Shown: positions 45,677-55,013, counted from the first letter of the stretch. The stretch: 64,000 bases of DNA from Firmicutes bacterium UBA1764 (GCA_002315535.1 DCHA01000057.1:8297-72296), one strand, 5' to 3'. Notes: generated by a model not told the origin, from the letters alone. Numbers and translations: made by a program.

Positions 45677-46370
45677 TCAGGTTTTTGACCCGGAAAATTT
45701 ATTTTGGCGAATAGTATCAAGACTTGTTGACTTTGTCGGATTGAGTATATTTTGCGCAATACTTTGCATCCCGGTTGTTACCGCGGTGCCGGCACTGTGC
45801 GCTTTGTATTATACGGTCGTAAAAGTCTTTTTGTACAAGCAAACTAGGACCTTCAGGATTTTCTTCCAGACTTTTGCGAGGGATTTCCTGAAAAATGTTG
45901 TAGTGGGATTGATATGTATCCCCATTATTGCCCTATGTGTGTTTGGATACTTGGTAATGTTCGCAAACAGTGGAACGAATTTAGGGGCAATAGCCTTTGT
46001 AATCTATTACATATGCTTGATTGTTCCGGTTGGAACGGTTCTGTATGTAATATTTATTAATGCAAGATTCAGTTTGGGAAAGCTTGAGCTTTTCAAGCAG
46101 GCTCTATCCATGACCTTTGCGCATTTGCCGAGCACCCTGGTTTTGGTTCTGCTCAGCCTTGAGCTTTGTCTGTGGTCTGTGAATAATTGGACTCCCGCGT
46201 TGATTACCCCTTGCCTTTGGGCTCTTGTTTCGTCATTCTTTGTTGAGCGAAATTTCGAAAAGCATCTTTCTGATGAAGAAAAAGCTGCTTTCAGAGGCGT
46301 ATCCCTCGAGGATTTTTACGAACAAGAAGCAAACAGGAAAAAAGCAAGGGCTACACTATTTCGGAAATAA
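45669..46370 (+). CDS. YesL-family (DUF624) membrane protein
   Basis: A 233-residue membrane protein with about five to six helices, starting LNQVFDPENLFWRIVSRLVDFVGLSIFCAILCIPVVTAVPALCALYYTV in YesL fashion. YesL proteins accompany carbohydrate ABC importers, including streptococcal sialic acid loci; function unknown. Overlaps the epimerase gene by 8 bases and the convergent SGNH gene by 20. Confidence 0.88.
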   Translation: MLNQVFDPENLFWRIVSRLVDFVGLSIFCAILCIPVVTAVPALCALYYTVVKVFLYKQTRTFRIFFQTFARDFLKNVVVGLICIPIIALCVFGYLVMFANSGTNLGAIAFVIYYICLIVPVGTVLYVIFINARFSLGKLELFKQALSMTFAHLPSTLVLVLLSLELCLWSVNNWTPALITPCLWALVSSFFVERNFEKHLSDEEKAAFRGVSLEDFYEQEANRKKARATLFRK

Positions 46371-46989
46371 TTGGGACAAGTAGCTTTGCAAGCTGACTGT
46401 GCCCTTTTCTGGATAGATGCATAAAGTCAATTTTGTTAAATTCACAGCCCTCAGCATCAACGAAATAGCATCCATTGCGAAGAGCTACATCCTTTAAATA
46501 GGGTGCAAGCTGTCGGCTTTTTTCAATGCAGCCTTCTCCCATTACTGGATCGTTAAAGCCTTCCTTGATTTGGGGAGGGCAAACAATTAGAATGTTTTTC
46601 TTTTCAGTTTGCCAGCAATCTACGCTCTTTGCTTTATTTATCAGTCTTTCCATTCCTACTGCTATTGCTGCGGCATTGGCATTAAATCTTTCTTTTGTAT
46701 CATTTGTACCAAGCATAATTACCAGCAGATCAATGAATTCGTGACTTTTCAAAAGAGGATAGGCAACGGACAGGGCATCCATGCTTTCATGAAGGGGGTC
46801 TTGAAATACTGTGGTACGTCCTGATAGTCCCTCTTCAGTTACAAGATAATTGCTTCCGAGTTTCTTTTGGAGAAGGCATGTCCAACGCTCGTTTTCATTG
46901 AATCTTATTCCACCGTCTGCGCAGTCGCTTGGGTCCGCACAGTATCCGTGAGTGTTTGAATCTCCCAGACATAATATATGTTTTCTCAT
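46351..46989 (-). CDS. SGNH/GDSL-family hydrolase, copy 2
   Basis: A 212-residue SGNH esterase, paralogue of 30961: block I GDSNTHG, RWTCLLQKKLGSNY, SGRTTVFQDP, LGTNDTKE and the late DFMHLSRKGH carrying Asp and His. No signal peptide. GGAGG lies 6 bases before the ATG at 46989; an upstream in-frame start lacks a site. In a sialic acid locus, de-O-acetylation of acetylated sialic acids is a plausible role (inference). Divergent from the importer operon and preceded by the AATTGTATACAATT palindrome. Confidence 0.88.
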   Translation of the reverse strand: MRKHILCLGDSNTHGYCADPSDCADGGIRFNENERWTCLLQKKLGSNYLVTEEGLSGRTTVFQDPLHESMDALSVAYPLLKSHEFIDLLVIMLGTNDTKERFNANAAAIAVGMERLINKAKSVDCWQTEKKNILIVCPPQIKEGFNDPVMGEGCIEKSRQLAPYLKDVALRNGCYFVDAEGCEFNKIDFMHLSRKGHSQLAKLLVPIISEIV

Positions 46990-47002
46990 TGTTAACCTCC
47001 TG

Positions 47003-47016
47003 AATTGTATACAATT
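47003..47016. promoter_or_regulatory. Palindromic operator AATTGTATACAATT
   Basis: A perfect 14-bp palindrome, on the minus strand just downstream of a TATAAT (47021-47026) serving the SGNH gene. The core ATTGTATAC recurs at 47128-47136 over the -10 of the divergent importer promoter. Symmetric TTGTATACAA-type sites are typical for FadR/NanR-like GntR repressors. Confidence 0.65.
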
Positions 47017-47108
47017 TATTATTATAGCATCGAATGAATTCGTTTTGTCAGGATTTAACACAAATAATAATTAATAATAATTAAGAAAATAAATATTTGA
47101 GCTAAAGC

Positions 47109-47136
47109 TTGTTTTGTCTAACAAAAATTGTATACT
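47109..47136 (+). promoter_or_regulatory. Promoter of the sialic acid importer operon
   Basis: TTGTTT (47109-47114), 16-base spacer, TATACT (47131-47136). The -10 lies within AAATTGTATAC, sharing the operator core found at 47003. Confidence 0.65.
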
Positions 47137-47198
47137 TTAAGTGAGTAAGTTAGATAGGGATTTCTATCTGTTTAAGTTACTATATTAGGAGGAAAACA

Positions 47199-48500
47199 AT
47201 GAAGAAATTATTAGCAGTACTTCTTGCACTGGCTATGGTACTTTCTCTCGCAGCATGCGGAACTAAGAAAGAAGAACCTGCACCAGTAGCAGAACCAACA
47301 AGCATCACACTCTGGACATACCCAATCGGTAACTGGGGCGATGAAGCTTCTGTAAAGGCATTAACAGATGCTTTCACAGCAGAAACAGGAGTTGTAGTAA
47401 ATGTTGAATACCTTTCATACACAGATGGTGATGATAAGGTTAACACAGCTCTTACAGCAAACCAGGCTCCAGACCTCATCATGGAAGGACCTGAAAGACT
47501 CGTTGCTAACTGGGGCGCAGCAGGCTACATGGTAGACCTCTCTGACCTTGTTGATGCTGAAGACAGAGCACAGCTCAACCCGGCAGCATTCGCAGCATGT
47601 GAAACAGCTGATGGAAAAGTTTACGAATACCCACTCGTAATGACAGCTCACTGCATGGGAATCAACTATGATGCATTTGTTGAAGCAGGTGCTGATCAGT
47701 ATGTTGATATTGAAAATCACACATGGACAACAGAAGGCTTCTTCAAGGCTGTTGAAGCTCTTAACGCTAAGTTTGGTGACAACGTAGCAGCAGTATACTG
47801 CGGTGGCCAGGGCGGCGACCAGGGAACAAGAGCTATCGTAAATAACCTCTATGGCGGAACATTTACAAGCGCAGATCACACAAGCTATACATGGGATTCT
47901 GCTGAAAACGTAAAGGCTATTTCAGAACTTTATAACACAAAGGGAATCACATTTGATCCTGCTATTGTTGGCGGAGATGAAATCAACCTCTTCCGTCAGG
48001 GCGTTCTTAAGATGGCATTCTGCTGGAATATTGCTCAGCAGCTCAATACAGATAATAATGATGCAGGCTTAACAAACGATGGACAGAGAATCGAATTTAT
48101 GTCATTCCCATCAGAGACAGGCGCAAGCCAGCTTTGCGGTGGTATCTGGGGCTTCGGTATCTTCAACAATGGAGATGAGGCTAAGATCGCAGCAGCTAAG
48201 CAGTTCATTACTTATATGTGCGACAGTGCTCATACAGCAGAAGCTGTAAAGACAGCTAACTATTTCGCAGTTCGCAGCACAGCAGGCGGCACAGATATCA
48301 GCAATGTTTGGGCAGACAATGAAATCATGAATGAATATAACGTACTTATGCAGTACCTCGGAGATTACTATCAGGTAACAAAGGGTTGGGCAGCAGCACG
48401 TACAGCATGGTGGAATATGCTTCAGGCAGTTGGCGCTGGCACAGATGTACAGACAGCTGTATCTCAGTTCGCAGCAGAAGCTAACGCAGCTGCAAAATAA
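47199..48500 (+). CDS. Sialic-acid-type sugar-binding lipoprotein (CUT1)
   Basis: A 433-residue solute-binding lipoprotein: signal peptide MKKLLAVLLALAMVLSLAAC with lipobox LAAC, then SITLWTYPIGNWGDEASVKALTDAFTAETGVVVNVEY of the family 1 fold, and SETGASQLCGGIWGFGIF. RBS AGGAGG. Heads importer-NanQ-NanA genes, so N-acetylneuraminate is the probable ligand, as for the streptococcal SatA (SAT3) type importer. Confidence 0.9.
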   Translation: MKKLLAVLLALAMVLSLAACGTKKEEPAPVAEPTSITLWTYPIGNWGDEASVKALTDAFTAETGVVVNVEYLSYTDGDDKVNTALTANQAPDLIMEGPERLVANWGAAGYMVDLSDLVDAEDRAQLNPAAFAACETADGKVYEYPLVMTAHCMGINYDAFVEAGADQYVDIENHTWTTEGFFKAVEALNAKFGDNVAAVYCGGQGGDQGTRAIVNNLYGGTFTSADHTSYTWDSAENVKAISELYNTKGITFDPAIVGGDEINLFRQGVLKMAFCWNIAQQLNTDNNDAGLTNDGQRIEFMSFPSETGASQLCGGIWGFGIFNNGDEAKIAAAKQFITYMCDSAHTAEAVKTANYFAVRSTAGGTDISNVWADNEIMNEYNVLMQYLGDYYQVTKGWAAARTAWWNMLQAVGAGTDVQTAVSQFAAEANAAAK

Positions 48501-48545
48501 GGTAATACAGACTATTAAGTTTAGAACCTAAAAAAAGCATTACCG

Positions 48546-48587
48546 CGTCCTATCACCGAGTATTCGCGGTGGTAGGACGTTTTCTTT
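48546..48587 (+). terminator. Attenuating hairpin after the binding-protein gene
   Basis: CGTCCTATCACCG pairs with CGGTGGTAGGACG (one G-T pair) around 8 bases, followed by TTTTCTTT. Partial termination would give more binding protein than permease. Confidence 0.75.
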
Positions 48588-48605
48588 ATAAGGAAAGGTG
48601 CGTTT

Positions 48606-49514
48606 ATGAAACAGACAAATAAACCATCAATGAGCCGTGTGCTCAGACGAAGAGAGACTTTTTCAGCCTATCTCTTCCTTCTTCCGAGTCTGATCTTTTT
48701 TATAGGCTTTGTAATCATTCCAATGGTTCTTTGCCTTTATACAAGTTTCTTTGATTCAAAACTAAATGCAAATACCCCGGATGTTTTCGTGGGCTTTGCA
48801 AATTATGTAGAACTTTGGAGAGATCCGGTATTCAAGAAAGCATTAGTTAACACTTTAGTAATTGTTGTAGTAAGTGTTCCTACAGTAGCGGCATTTTCGC
48901 TTTGGGTTGCTTCGGCAATTTACAAGATGAAGGACTGGATGCTGAGTGCTTTCAGATGTATTTTTTATCTTCCTGTAGTAACAGGTTCCGTAGCTGTTAC
49001 CGTAGTATGGAAGTGGATGTACAACAACTATTACGGAATTTTTAATTATGTATTAAAAGGCGTTGGTGCAATTGATAACAACATAAACTGGCTTGGCAAT
49101 CCAAGTACGGCGTTATGGTGTATCATCATCATTTTGTTTACCACATCTGTCGGCCAGCCAATTGTTTTATATGTTTCTGCTCTCGGAAACGTAGATGCAA
49201 GCTTGGTTGAGGCCGCAAATGTAGACGGCGCAAACAATCTTCAGTCATTCTGGAAGGTTAAGTGGCCATCAATTATGCCAACAACTCTTTATATTATCGT
49301 TATTACAACAATCAACAGCTTCCAGTGCTTCGCTCTGATCCAGCTGCTCACTTCAGGTGGCCCGAATAATGCAACACAAACAGTAATGTATTACATTTAC
49401 TACACTGCATTTAAGCTTTACCGTTTCGGATACGGAAATGCTATGGGTATTATTCTCGCTATCTTTATTGCAGTCCTCAGCGCATTCCAGTTCTGGCTTG
49501 CCAAGGAAAAGTAG
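48606..49514 (+). CDS. Sugar ABC permease, MalF-like (sialic acid locus)
   Basis: A 302-residue six-helix permease with EAA loop DASLVEAANVDGANNLQSFWKVKWPSIMPT. RBS AGGAAAGG. Forms the membrane pore with the 49530 permease. Confidence 0.93.
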   Translation: MKQTNKPSMSRVLRRRETFSAYLFLLPSLIFFIGFVIIPMVLCLYTSFFDSKLNANTPDVFVGFANYVELWRDPVFKKALVNTLVIVVVSVPTVAAFSLWVASAIYKMKDWMLSAFRCIFYLPVVTGSVAVTVVWKWMYNNYYGIFNYVLKGVGAIDNNINWLGNPSTALWCIIIILFTTSVGQPIVLYVSALGNVDASLVEAANVDGANNLQSFWKVKWPSIMPTTLYIIVITTINSFQCFALIQLLTSGGPNNATQTVMYYIYYTAFKLYRFGYGNAMGIILAIFIAVLSAFQFWLAKEK

Positions 49515-49529
49515 AAAGGAGAAATACAA

Positions 49530-50411
49530 ATGCGTACTAGGAAAAACAAAGGTGCATATTATGTAGTATCTCTGATTATACTGATAATACTTGCATTGCT
49601 GTTCTTGTTCCCTCTGTATTGGATTGTTACCGGGGCATTTAAAACCGGAGCAGAAATTAATTCTGTAACACCTGTTTGGTGGCCAACAGAGTGGGTTACA
49701 AATAATTTTGAAAAGCTCTTCTCTAAGAGATCAGCTCCGCTGTTTGAAATCGGATCACTGACAGGACCTGTCGTGCCCGGAGCAATCAGATGGCTGGTAA
49801 ACACTGTGTTTATGGCTGTCGTTGCAATGGTACTTACTTGTATCACAGCTTCTATGGCAGGCTATGCTCTGGCAAAGAAGCGCTTCACAGGTCGCCATAT
49901 ACTGTTTACCTTGATAGTATGTGCTATGGCACTTCCGAAACAGGTAATACTGATTCCGCTTATCAGAGAAATGAGTACCCTGGGCTTGTACGATAAGATT
50001 TGGGCTGTAATATTCCCAACCGTCGGCTGGCCATTTGGAGTATTCCTTATGAAACAGTTCTCTGAGGGCGTGCCGGGAGAAATACTCGAAGCCGCAAGAA
50101 TTGATGGCGCAAGTGAAGCCAGAACATTCAGCAGCATTGTAGTTCCGATTATTAAACCGGGAATTGGTGCTTTGGCTATATTCACATTTATTAATAGCTG
50201 GAACGATTACTTTATGCAGTTGATTATGTTGTCAAGCTCCAGCAAGTTGACGATATCTCTTGGTATTGCAACTATGCAGGCTGAAAACAGCACAGATTTT
50301 GGAATCATCATGGCAGGGGCTGCCCTTGCTGCACTTCCAATTATTATCGTATTCCTAATATTCCAGAAATACTTCACTCAGGGAATTACCATGGGTGCAG
50401 TTAAGGGTTAA
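49530..50411 (+). CDS. Sugar ABC permease, MalG-like (sialic acid locus)
   Basis: A 293-residue six-helix permease; EAA loop PGEILEAARIDGASEARTFSSIVVPIIKPG; C-terminus KYFTQGITMGAVKG. RBS AAAGGAGA. 15 bases after its MalF-type partner and 15 before the ATPase. Confidence 0.93.
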   Translation: MRTRKNKGAYYVVSLIILIILALLFLFPLYWIVTGAFKTGAEINSVTPVWWPTEWVTNNFEKLFSKRSAPLFEIGSLTGPVVPGAIRWLVNTVFMAVVAMVLTCITASMAGYALAKKRFTGRHILFTLIVCAMALPKQVILIPLIREMSTLGLYDKIWAVIFPTVGWPFGVFLMKQFSEGVPGEILEAARIDGASEARTFSSIVVPIIKPGIGALAIFTFINSWNDYFMQLIMLSSSSKLTISLGIATMQAENSTDFGIIMAGAALAALPIIIVFLIFQKYFTQGITMGAVKG

Positions 50412-50426
50412 AATCGGAGGTCGGAA

Positions 50427-51539
50427 ATGGCAACATTACAATTAAAAAACATAAAGAAAATTTATGAAGGTGGAGTAGAAGCTGTTCATTCTTTCAACCT
50501 TGATATTGCTGATAAGGAATTTATAGTACTTGTTGGGCCTTCCGGTTGCGGAAAGTCCACAACTCTTAGAATGATTGCAGGTCTTGAAGAAATCAGCGAA
50601 GGCGAACTTTATATCGGGGATAAGCTTGTAAATGAAGTTGAGCCAAAGGACAGGGATATCGCAATGGTATTCCAGTCATATGCTCTTTACCCGTACATGA
50701 CAGTTTACGAAAATATGTCGTTTGCTCTCAAGCTTCGTCATCTCCCCAAAGATGAAATTGATCAGAGAGTCAGATGGGCTGCAGAGGTTCTTGATATTAC
50801 AAAGTATTTGGACAGAAAGCCAAAGGCTTTGTCAGGCGGTCAGCGCCAGCGTGTAGCAATTGGTCGAGCAATCGTAAGAGAGCCAAAAGTCTTCCTTATG
50901 GACGAGCCTTTGTCAAACCTGGACGCTAAGCTCAGAAACCAGATGAGAGCTGAAATCATTAAGCTCCGCAAGAAAGTAAATACTACATTCATTTATGTAA
51001 CTCATGACCAGACTGAGGCTATGACTTTGGGAGATCGTATAGTTATTATGAAGGATGGTTGGATTATGCAGATTGGTACCCCTCAAGAGGTATTTGATCA
51101 CCCTGCAAATATTTTTGTGGCAGGATTCATTGGAATGCCACAGATGAATTTCTTTGATGGAGAGCTTGCTAAAAACGGAGAAAAGTATCAGCTGACAGTA
51201 AACGGATGCCCGGTTGAAATTGGCGAAAGTTTACAGCAGGCTTTAAAGGAAAAGGATGTTCCTTCAAAGAAGGTAATCGTAGGATGCAGACCGGAGCATA
51301 TCGAGCTTTCATCAGCTGATAATGCACTTAAGGCGACAGTAGATGTATCTGAAATGATGGGAAGCGAAATCCATCTTCATCTTAATTGTGAAGGAAAGGA
51401 TATCGTAATTCGTGTTCCAAGCACAAAGCTAAGTGCAGAACATCGCGGCGGATTTGAATTTGGAACAGATCTTAAATTTGCATTCCCGGCAGATCTTATT
51501 CATCTCTTTGATCCTGAAACGGAGAATAATCTTATATGA
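50427..51539 (+). CDS. MsmK/UgpC-type ABC ATPase (sialic acid locus)
   Basis: A 370-residue CUT1 ATPase with Walker [40 protein letters not shown] and THDQTEAM, then the TOBE/MalK-type regulatory domain. Standard N-terminus ([24 protein letters not shown]) without the insertion of the 29742 paralogue; identical motif blocks suggest the two may be interchangeable. Overlaps the next gene by 4 bases. Confidence 0.95.
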   Translation: MATLQLKNIKKIYEGGVEAVHSFNLDIADKEFIVLVGPSGCGKSTTLRMIAGLEEISEGELYIGDKLVNEVEPKDRDIAMVFQSYALYPYMTVYENMSFALKLRHLPKDEIDQRVRWAAEVLDITKYLDRKPKALSGGQRQRVAIGRAIVREPKVFLMDEPLSNLDAKLRNQMRAEIIKLRKKVNTTFIYVTHDQTEAMTLGDRIVIMKDGWIMQIGTPQEVFDHPANIFVAGFIGMPQMNFFDGELAKNGEKYQLTVNGCPVEIGESLQQALKEKDVPSKKVIVGCRPEHIELSSADNALKATVDVSEMMGSEIHLHLNCEGKDIVIRVPSTKLSAEHRGGFEFGTDLKFAFPADLIHLFDPETENNLI

Positions 51540-51982
51540 TTCTGGCAAAAATAAAGGATGCCGCACAATATCGTGGCATCTGTGTGTATTTAGATCGCGC
51601 ATTGGAGCGTTTTGAGTCTGATTTGCCTGGACTTACTCCAGGGCATGTAGAAATTGACGGAAATAATCTGTATCTGAATTGCTTTGACTATGAAAGTCTG
51701 CCGGAGTCAGAAACCATGTATGAGGCCCATGATCATATGGGGGATATCCATATTTGTTTAAAGGGTGAAGAAAAGGTTTACATTGCGGAAACAACTCGAT
51801 TGAGGGAAGTAAGCAGAAACAGAGAAGGCGATGTCTTTATGCTTGAGGGCGATGCAGATCAGGTTGTTATACTTAGGGAAGGGGACTTTCTTGTAGTATT
51901 TCCCGGAGACGCCCATAGAATAAAAATGCAAGTAAACGGACCTTGCGCCGTTCGCAAGGCGGTATATAAATTTAAATTATAA
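51536..51982 (+). CDS. YhcH/YjgK/YiaL (NanQ-type) protein
   Basis: A 148-residue cupin-like protein of the DUF386 family. Marks: conserved EAHDHMGDIHICLKGEEKVYIA and LREGDFLVVFPGDAHRIKM, with histidines and acidic residues for a metal site. E. coli NanQ of this family speeds anomer conversion of sialic acid to the form used by the lyase. ATGA overlap with the ATPase gene and nanA immediately downstream fit that role. Confidence 0.92.
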   Translation: MILAKIKDAAQYRGICVYLDRALERFESDLPGLTPGHVEIDGNNLYLNCFDYESLPESETMYEAHDHMGDIHICLKGEEKVYIAETTRLREVSRNREGDVFMLEGDADQVVILREGDFLVVFPGDAHRIKMQVNGPCAVRKAVYKFKL

Positions 51983-52006
51983 TCACAGAAAAGAAGGTTG
52001 ATTTCA

Positions 52007-52933
52007 TTGAAAGATATTACTAAATATCAAGGCATTTTTCCGGCTTTTTATGCATGTTATGACAAGGACGGCAATATTTCCTTGGAAGGTGTAAAAAAGC
52101 TGACAGAGTATTTTATTAAGGTTGGAGTAAAGGGAGTATATGTTGGCGGAAGCTCCGGCGAATGCATCTACCAGGACAAGGAAGAAAGAAAGCAGCTTCT
52201 GGAAACGGTTGTTAAGACTGCTGCTGGCAGACTTACAATTATTGCGCACGTTGCTTGTAATAACACAAGGGACTCCGAAGAGCTTGCAAGACATGCAGAG
52301 TCTTTGGGCGTAGACGCAATCGCATCTATACCTCCGATTTATTTCAAGCTTCCTGATTATGCGATTGCAGAGTATTGGAACGATATGTCTAAGGCTGCAC
52401 CGAATACGGACTTTATCATTTACAATATTCCTCAGCTTGCAGGTGTATCTCTCGGTATTCCCCTTCTTAAGGAAATGCTCAAGAACCCAATGGTTGTTGG
52501 CGTAAAGAATTCATCCATGCCTGTTCAGGATATCCAGATGTTCAAGGATGAGGGTACAATGGGCGGTCGTCCTTTCGTTGTATTTAACGGACCTGACGAA
52601 CAGCTTTGTTCCGGATTGGCAATGGGTGCCGACGGTGGAATAGGCGGAACCTACGCCGTAATGCCGGAGCTTTACCTGAAGATATATGATTGCATTCAGA
52701 AGGGCGATATTAAGACTGCAAGAGAAGTACAGAATGATGCAGACAGAATTATATATGCACTTTGTGCCTGCAAATGTAATTTGTACGCTTCAATGAAGGA
52801 GATAATGAAGAGAAGAGTCGGAATTGATCTTGGCGGAGTGCGTAAACCTCTTTATAATATTACTGATGCAGATACAGATCAGCTCAACGTATGTGAAAAA
52901 ATGATTAACGAAGCAGTAAGCAAGTGGTCATAA
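52007..52933 (+). CDS. nanA: N-acetylneuraminate lyase
   Basis: A 308-residue DapA/NAL-family aldolase splitting N-acetylneuraminate into ManNAc and pyruvate. Marks: GGSSGE pyruvate-carboxylate motif (47-52), Tyr139 in IIYNIPQLAG and the Schiff-base Lys167 in VVGVKNSS. Start: AGAAGG (51992-51997) directly abuts the TTG at 51998, so the TTG at 52007 (spacing 9) is preferred. Last gene before the terminator at 52947. Confidence 0.92.
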   Translation: MKDITKYQGIFPAFYACYDKDGNISLEGVKKLTEYFIKVGVKGVYVGGSSGECIYQDKEERKQLLETVVKTAAGRLTIIAHVACNNTRDSEELARHAESLGVDAIASIPPIYFKLPDYAIAEYWNDMSKAAPNTDFIIYNIPQLAGVSLGIPLLKEMLKNPMVVGVKNSSMPVQDIQMFKDEGTMGGRPFVVFNGPDEQLCSGLAMGADGGIGGTYAVMPELYLKIYDCIQKGDIKTAREVQNDADRIIYALCACKCNLYASMKEIMKRRVGIDLGGVRKPLYNITDADTDQLNVCEKMINEAVSKWS

Positions 52934-52946
52934 AAAAGCTCTTTAA

Positions 52947-52977
52947 CGGGATCGACTATGTCGGTCCCGATTTTTTT
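52947..52977 (+). terminator. Terminator of the sialic acid operon
   Basis: CGGGATCGAC-TAT-GTCGGTCCCG (one G-T pair), then A and seven Ts. Confidence 0.9.
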
Positions 52978-53081
52978 CGATAGTTTCATATTCCAAAAGG
53001 GATTAAGAGACGAACAAGTATAAAAAATAACACAGGTACTCTGATGATATAATATAATCGCTATATTAAGGAGTGAAGACT

Positions 53082-55013
53082 ATGGAAAGCAAATATTCAG
53101 GCTACATGGGACGTGTCGTAATGTACGACCTCAGCACCCAAACACTCACGGATTATCCGTGGTCTGACAGAGAGCGCGAGCTTTTCATTGGCGGTAAAAC
53201 AATGGCATCAAAGATCATGCTGGACAATTTTACCGGACAGGAAAAACCGTTCTCCGAAGAAAACTTAATCGTTATCACGACAGGTCCGCTCACAGGAACA
53301 GGGGCCCCAAGTTCCAGTCGTTTTAACATCTCAACATTATCTCCACAGACTCTTATTACAACATCATCAAACTGCGGTGGCCGCTTCGGATGGTATCTGA
53401 AGAAGGCCGGTTTTGATGCGCTTATTCTCAAGGGTAAGTGCCCGGAGCATTCATGGCTTGAAATCAACAATGACAAGTTCGTAATGCACAACGCTGATGA
53501 TTTATGGGGTCTTAAGACCGGAGAAACGCAGGAAGCACTGCAGGAAAAGCACAAGATGCCTAACGGTAAGCTTATGAAGTACGGACAGCTTGCAATAGGA
53601 CCTGCCGGAGAAAACCAGGTTCTCTATGCATCGGTAATAAGCGATGAAAGAGCATCCGGAAGAGGCGGCGTTGGTGCTGTATTCGGATGGAAGAACCTCA
53701 AGGCTATTACGGTTCGCGGTAACAAGACAGTCCCTGTTAAGGATCCTGAAAAGACAAAGCAGTGGATCATCAAGTGGGATAAGTACATCAAGTCTCATCC
53801 GCTTACAGGAAACCAGCTGCCGAGACTCGGAACAGCAGGCCTTGTATCATCAATGCAGATGCGCGGAATGCTTTCATCAAAGAACTATAACTACGGTAAG
53901 TATGAACACTTCGACAAGGTAAACGGCGAAACTCTGGCAGAGGATTTCAATATCGTGAACAAGGGCTGCCTCACTTGCCCGATGAAGTGCGCAAGAACAG
54001 TAGAGGTTAACGGCAAGCCTGTTAAGGGTCCGGAGCTTGAAACTCTGGGACTTTTGGGCGGCGGAATCCTAAATCCTAACCTTGCCGATATTCTAAAATG
54101 GAATTACGAGATAGATGAGCTGGGTATGGATACAATCTCTGCATCATCAACTCTGGCATACGCTATGGAGGCAAATGAAAAGGGCCTCTGGAAAAACGGA
54201 CTCGAGTTCGGTAAGACCGATAACATCTCTCAGATTTGGGATGATGTTGCTCACAGAAGAGGAATCGGCGCAGAGCTCGCAGACGGATCCAAGAGACTTT
54301 CCGAAAAGTACGGCGGAAAGGAATTTGCAATCCATTCCAAGGGTATGGAGCTTGCGGCATATGAACCAAGACGTGCGGTTGGTCAGGGCCTCGGATATGC
54401 AGTATCCAACAGAGGAGGCTGCCACTTAAACGGCGGCTACCTGGTAATTGTTGAGGGCCTCGGTCTTTATACAAATCCGCTTACCCACCACGCAAAGGCA
54501 GACTTCACAATGCTATTCCAGAATCTCATGGAAACAATTTCAGCATCAGGACAGTGTCTCTTCACATCCTATGCGTTTTTCCCGGGATTCCTTATCACAA
54601 GACCTAATGGTGTAATTACAACAATTGCAAATAAAGCAATTCCGTTCATCGGAGGCGTGCTGAGACTTATCAACAGAGTATCTCCGGCCTTGGCTTTGCA
54701 TTTGCCTGTATTCCACCACACAAAGATCTTCAGCTATGCTTTGGGCATGCCAATGACCTTTGGTAAGTACATAAGAACAGGTGAAAGATCCTACAACGTT
54801 GAAAGGCTGGTAAACAGCAAATTCGGTGTAAATGCTTCTTGGGATACACTTCCTAAGAGACTTACTGATACTCCGCAGGATCCAAACAATCCAAAGACTA
54901 AGGTACCTCTTGAAACGCTCAAGAAGACCTATTATAAAGCCCGTGGATGGGATCAGAACGGACTTCCGACCAAGCATACCTTAAGAAAGCTTGGCCTTGG
55001 CGAATATTGTTAG
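53082..55013 (+). CDS. Tungsten-type aldehyde:ferredoxin oxidoreductase
   Basis: A 643-residue AOR interconverting aldehydes and carboxylic acids with ferredoxin, using a bis-pyranopterin W (or Mo) centre and a [4Fe-4S] cluster. Marks: GPLTGTGAPSSSRF, GGRFGWYLKKAGFDALILKG, cluster ligands C296/C299/C303 (GCLTCPMKC) and C492 (ASGQCLF), and DELGMDTISASSTLAYAMEANEKG. A hydrophobic segment (about 503-545) is longer than in P. furiosus-type AORs. Start 53082 has AAGGAG 8 bases upstream; the GTG at 53073 is part of that site. Followed by MoaD-like and ferredoxin-ADH genes. Confidence 0.95.
   Translation: MESKYSGYMGRVVMYDLSTQTLTDYPWSDRERELFIGGKTMASKIMLDNFTGQEKPFSEENLIVITTGPLTGTGAPSSSRFNISTLSPQTLITTSSNCGGRFGWYLKKAGFDALILKGKCPEHSWLEINNDKFVMHNADDLWGLKTGETQEALQEKHKMPNGKLMKYGQLAIGPAGENQVLYASVISDERASGRGGVGAVFGWKNLKAITVRGNKTVPVKDPEKTKQWIIKWDKYIKSHPLTGNQLPRLGTAGLVSSMQMRGMLSSKNYNYGKYEHFDKVNGETLAEDFNIVNKGCLTCPMKCARTVEVNGKPVKGPELETLGLLGGGILNPNLADILKWNYEIDELGMDTISASSTLAYAMEANEKGLWKNGLEFGKTDNISQIWDDVAHRRGIGAELADGSKRLSEKYGGKEFAIHSKGMELAAYEPRRAVGQGLGYAVSNRGGCHLNGGYLVIVEGLGLYTNPLTHHAKADFTMLFQNLMETISASGQCLFTSYAFFPGFLITRPNGVITTIANKAIPFIGGVLRLINRVSPALALHLPVFHHTKIFSYALGMPMTFGKYIRTGERSYNVERLVNSKFGVNASWDTLPKRLTDTPQDPNNPKTKVPLETLKKTYYKARGWDQNGLPTKHTLRKLGLGEYC

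Noticed and set aside
52978..53081. Molybdenum/tungsten cofactor riboswitch before the AOR gene
   Set aside because: Only about 100 AT-rich bases without stable stems separate the terminator from the start.
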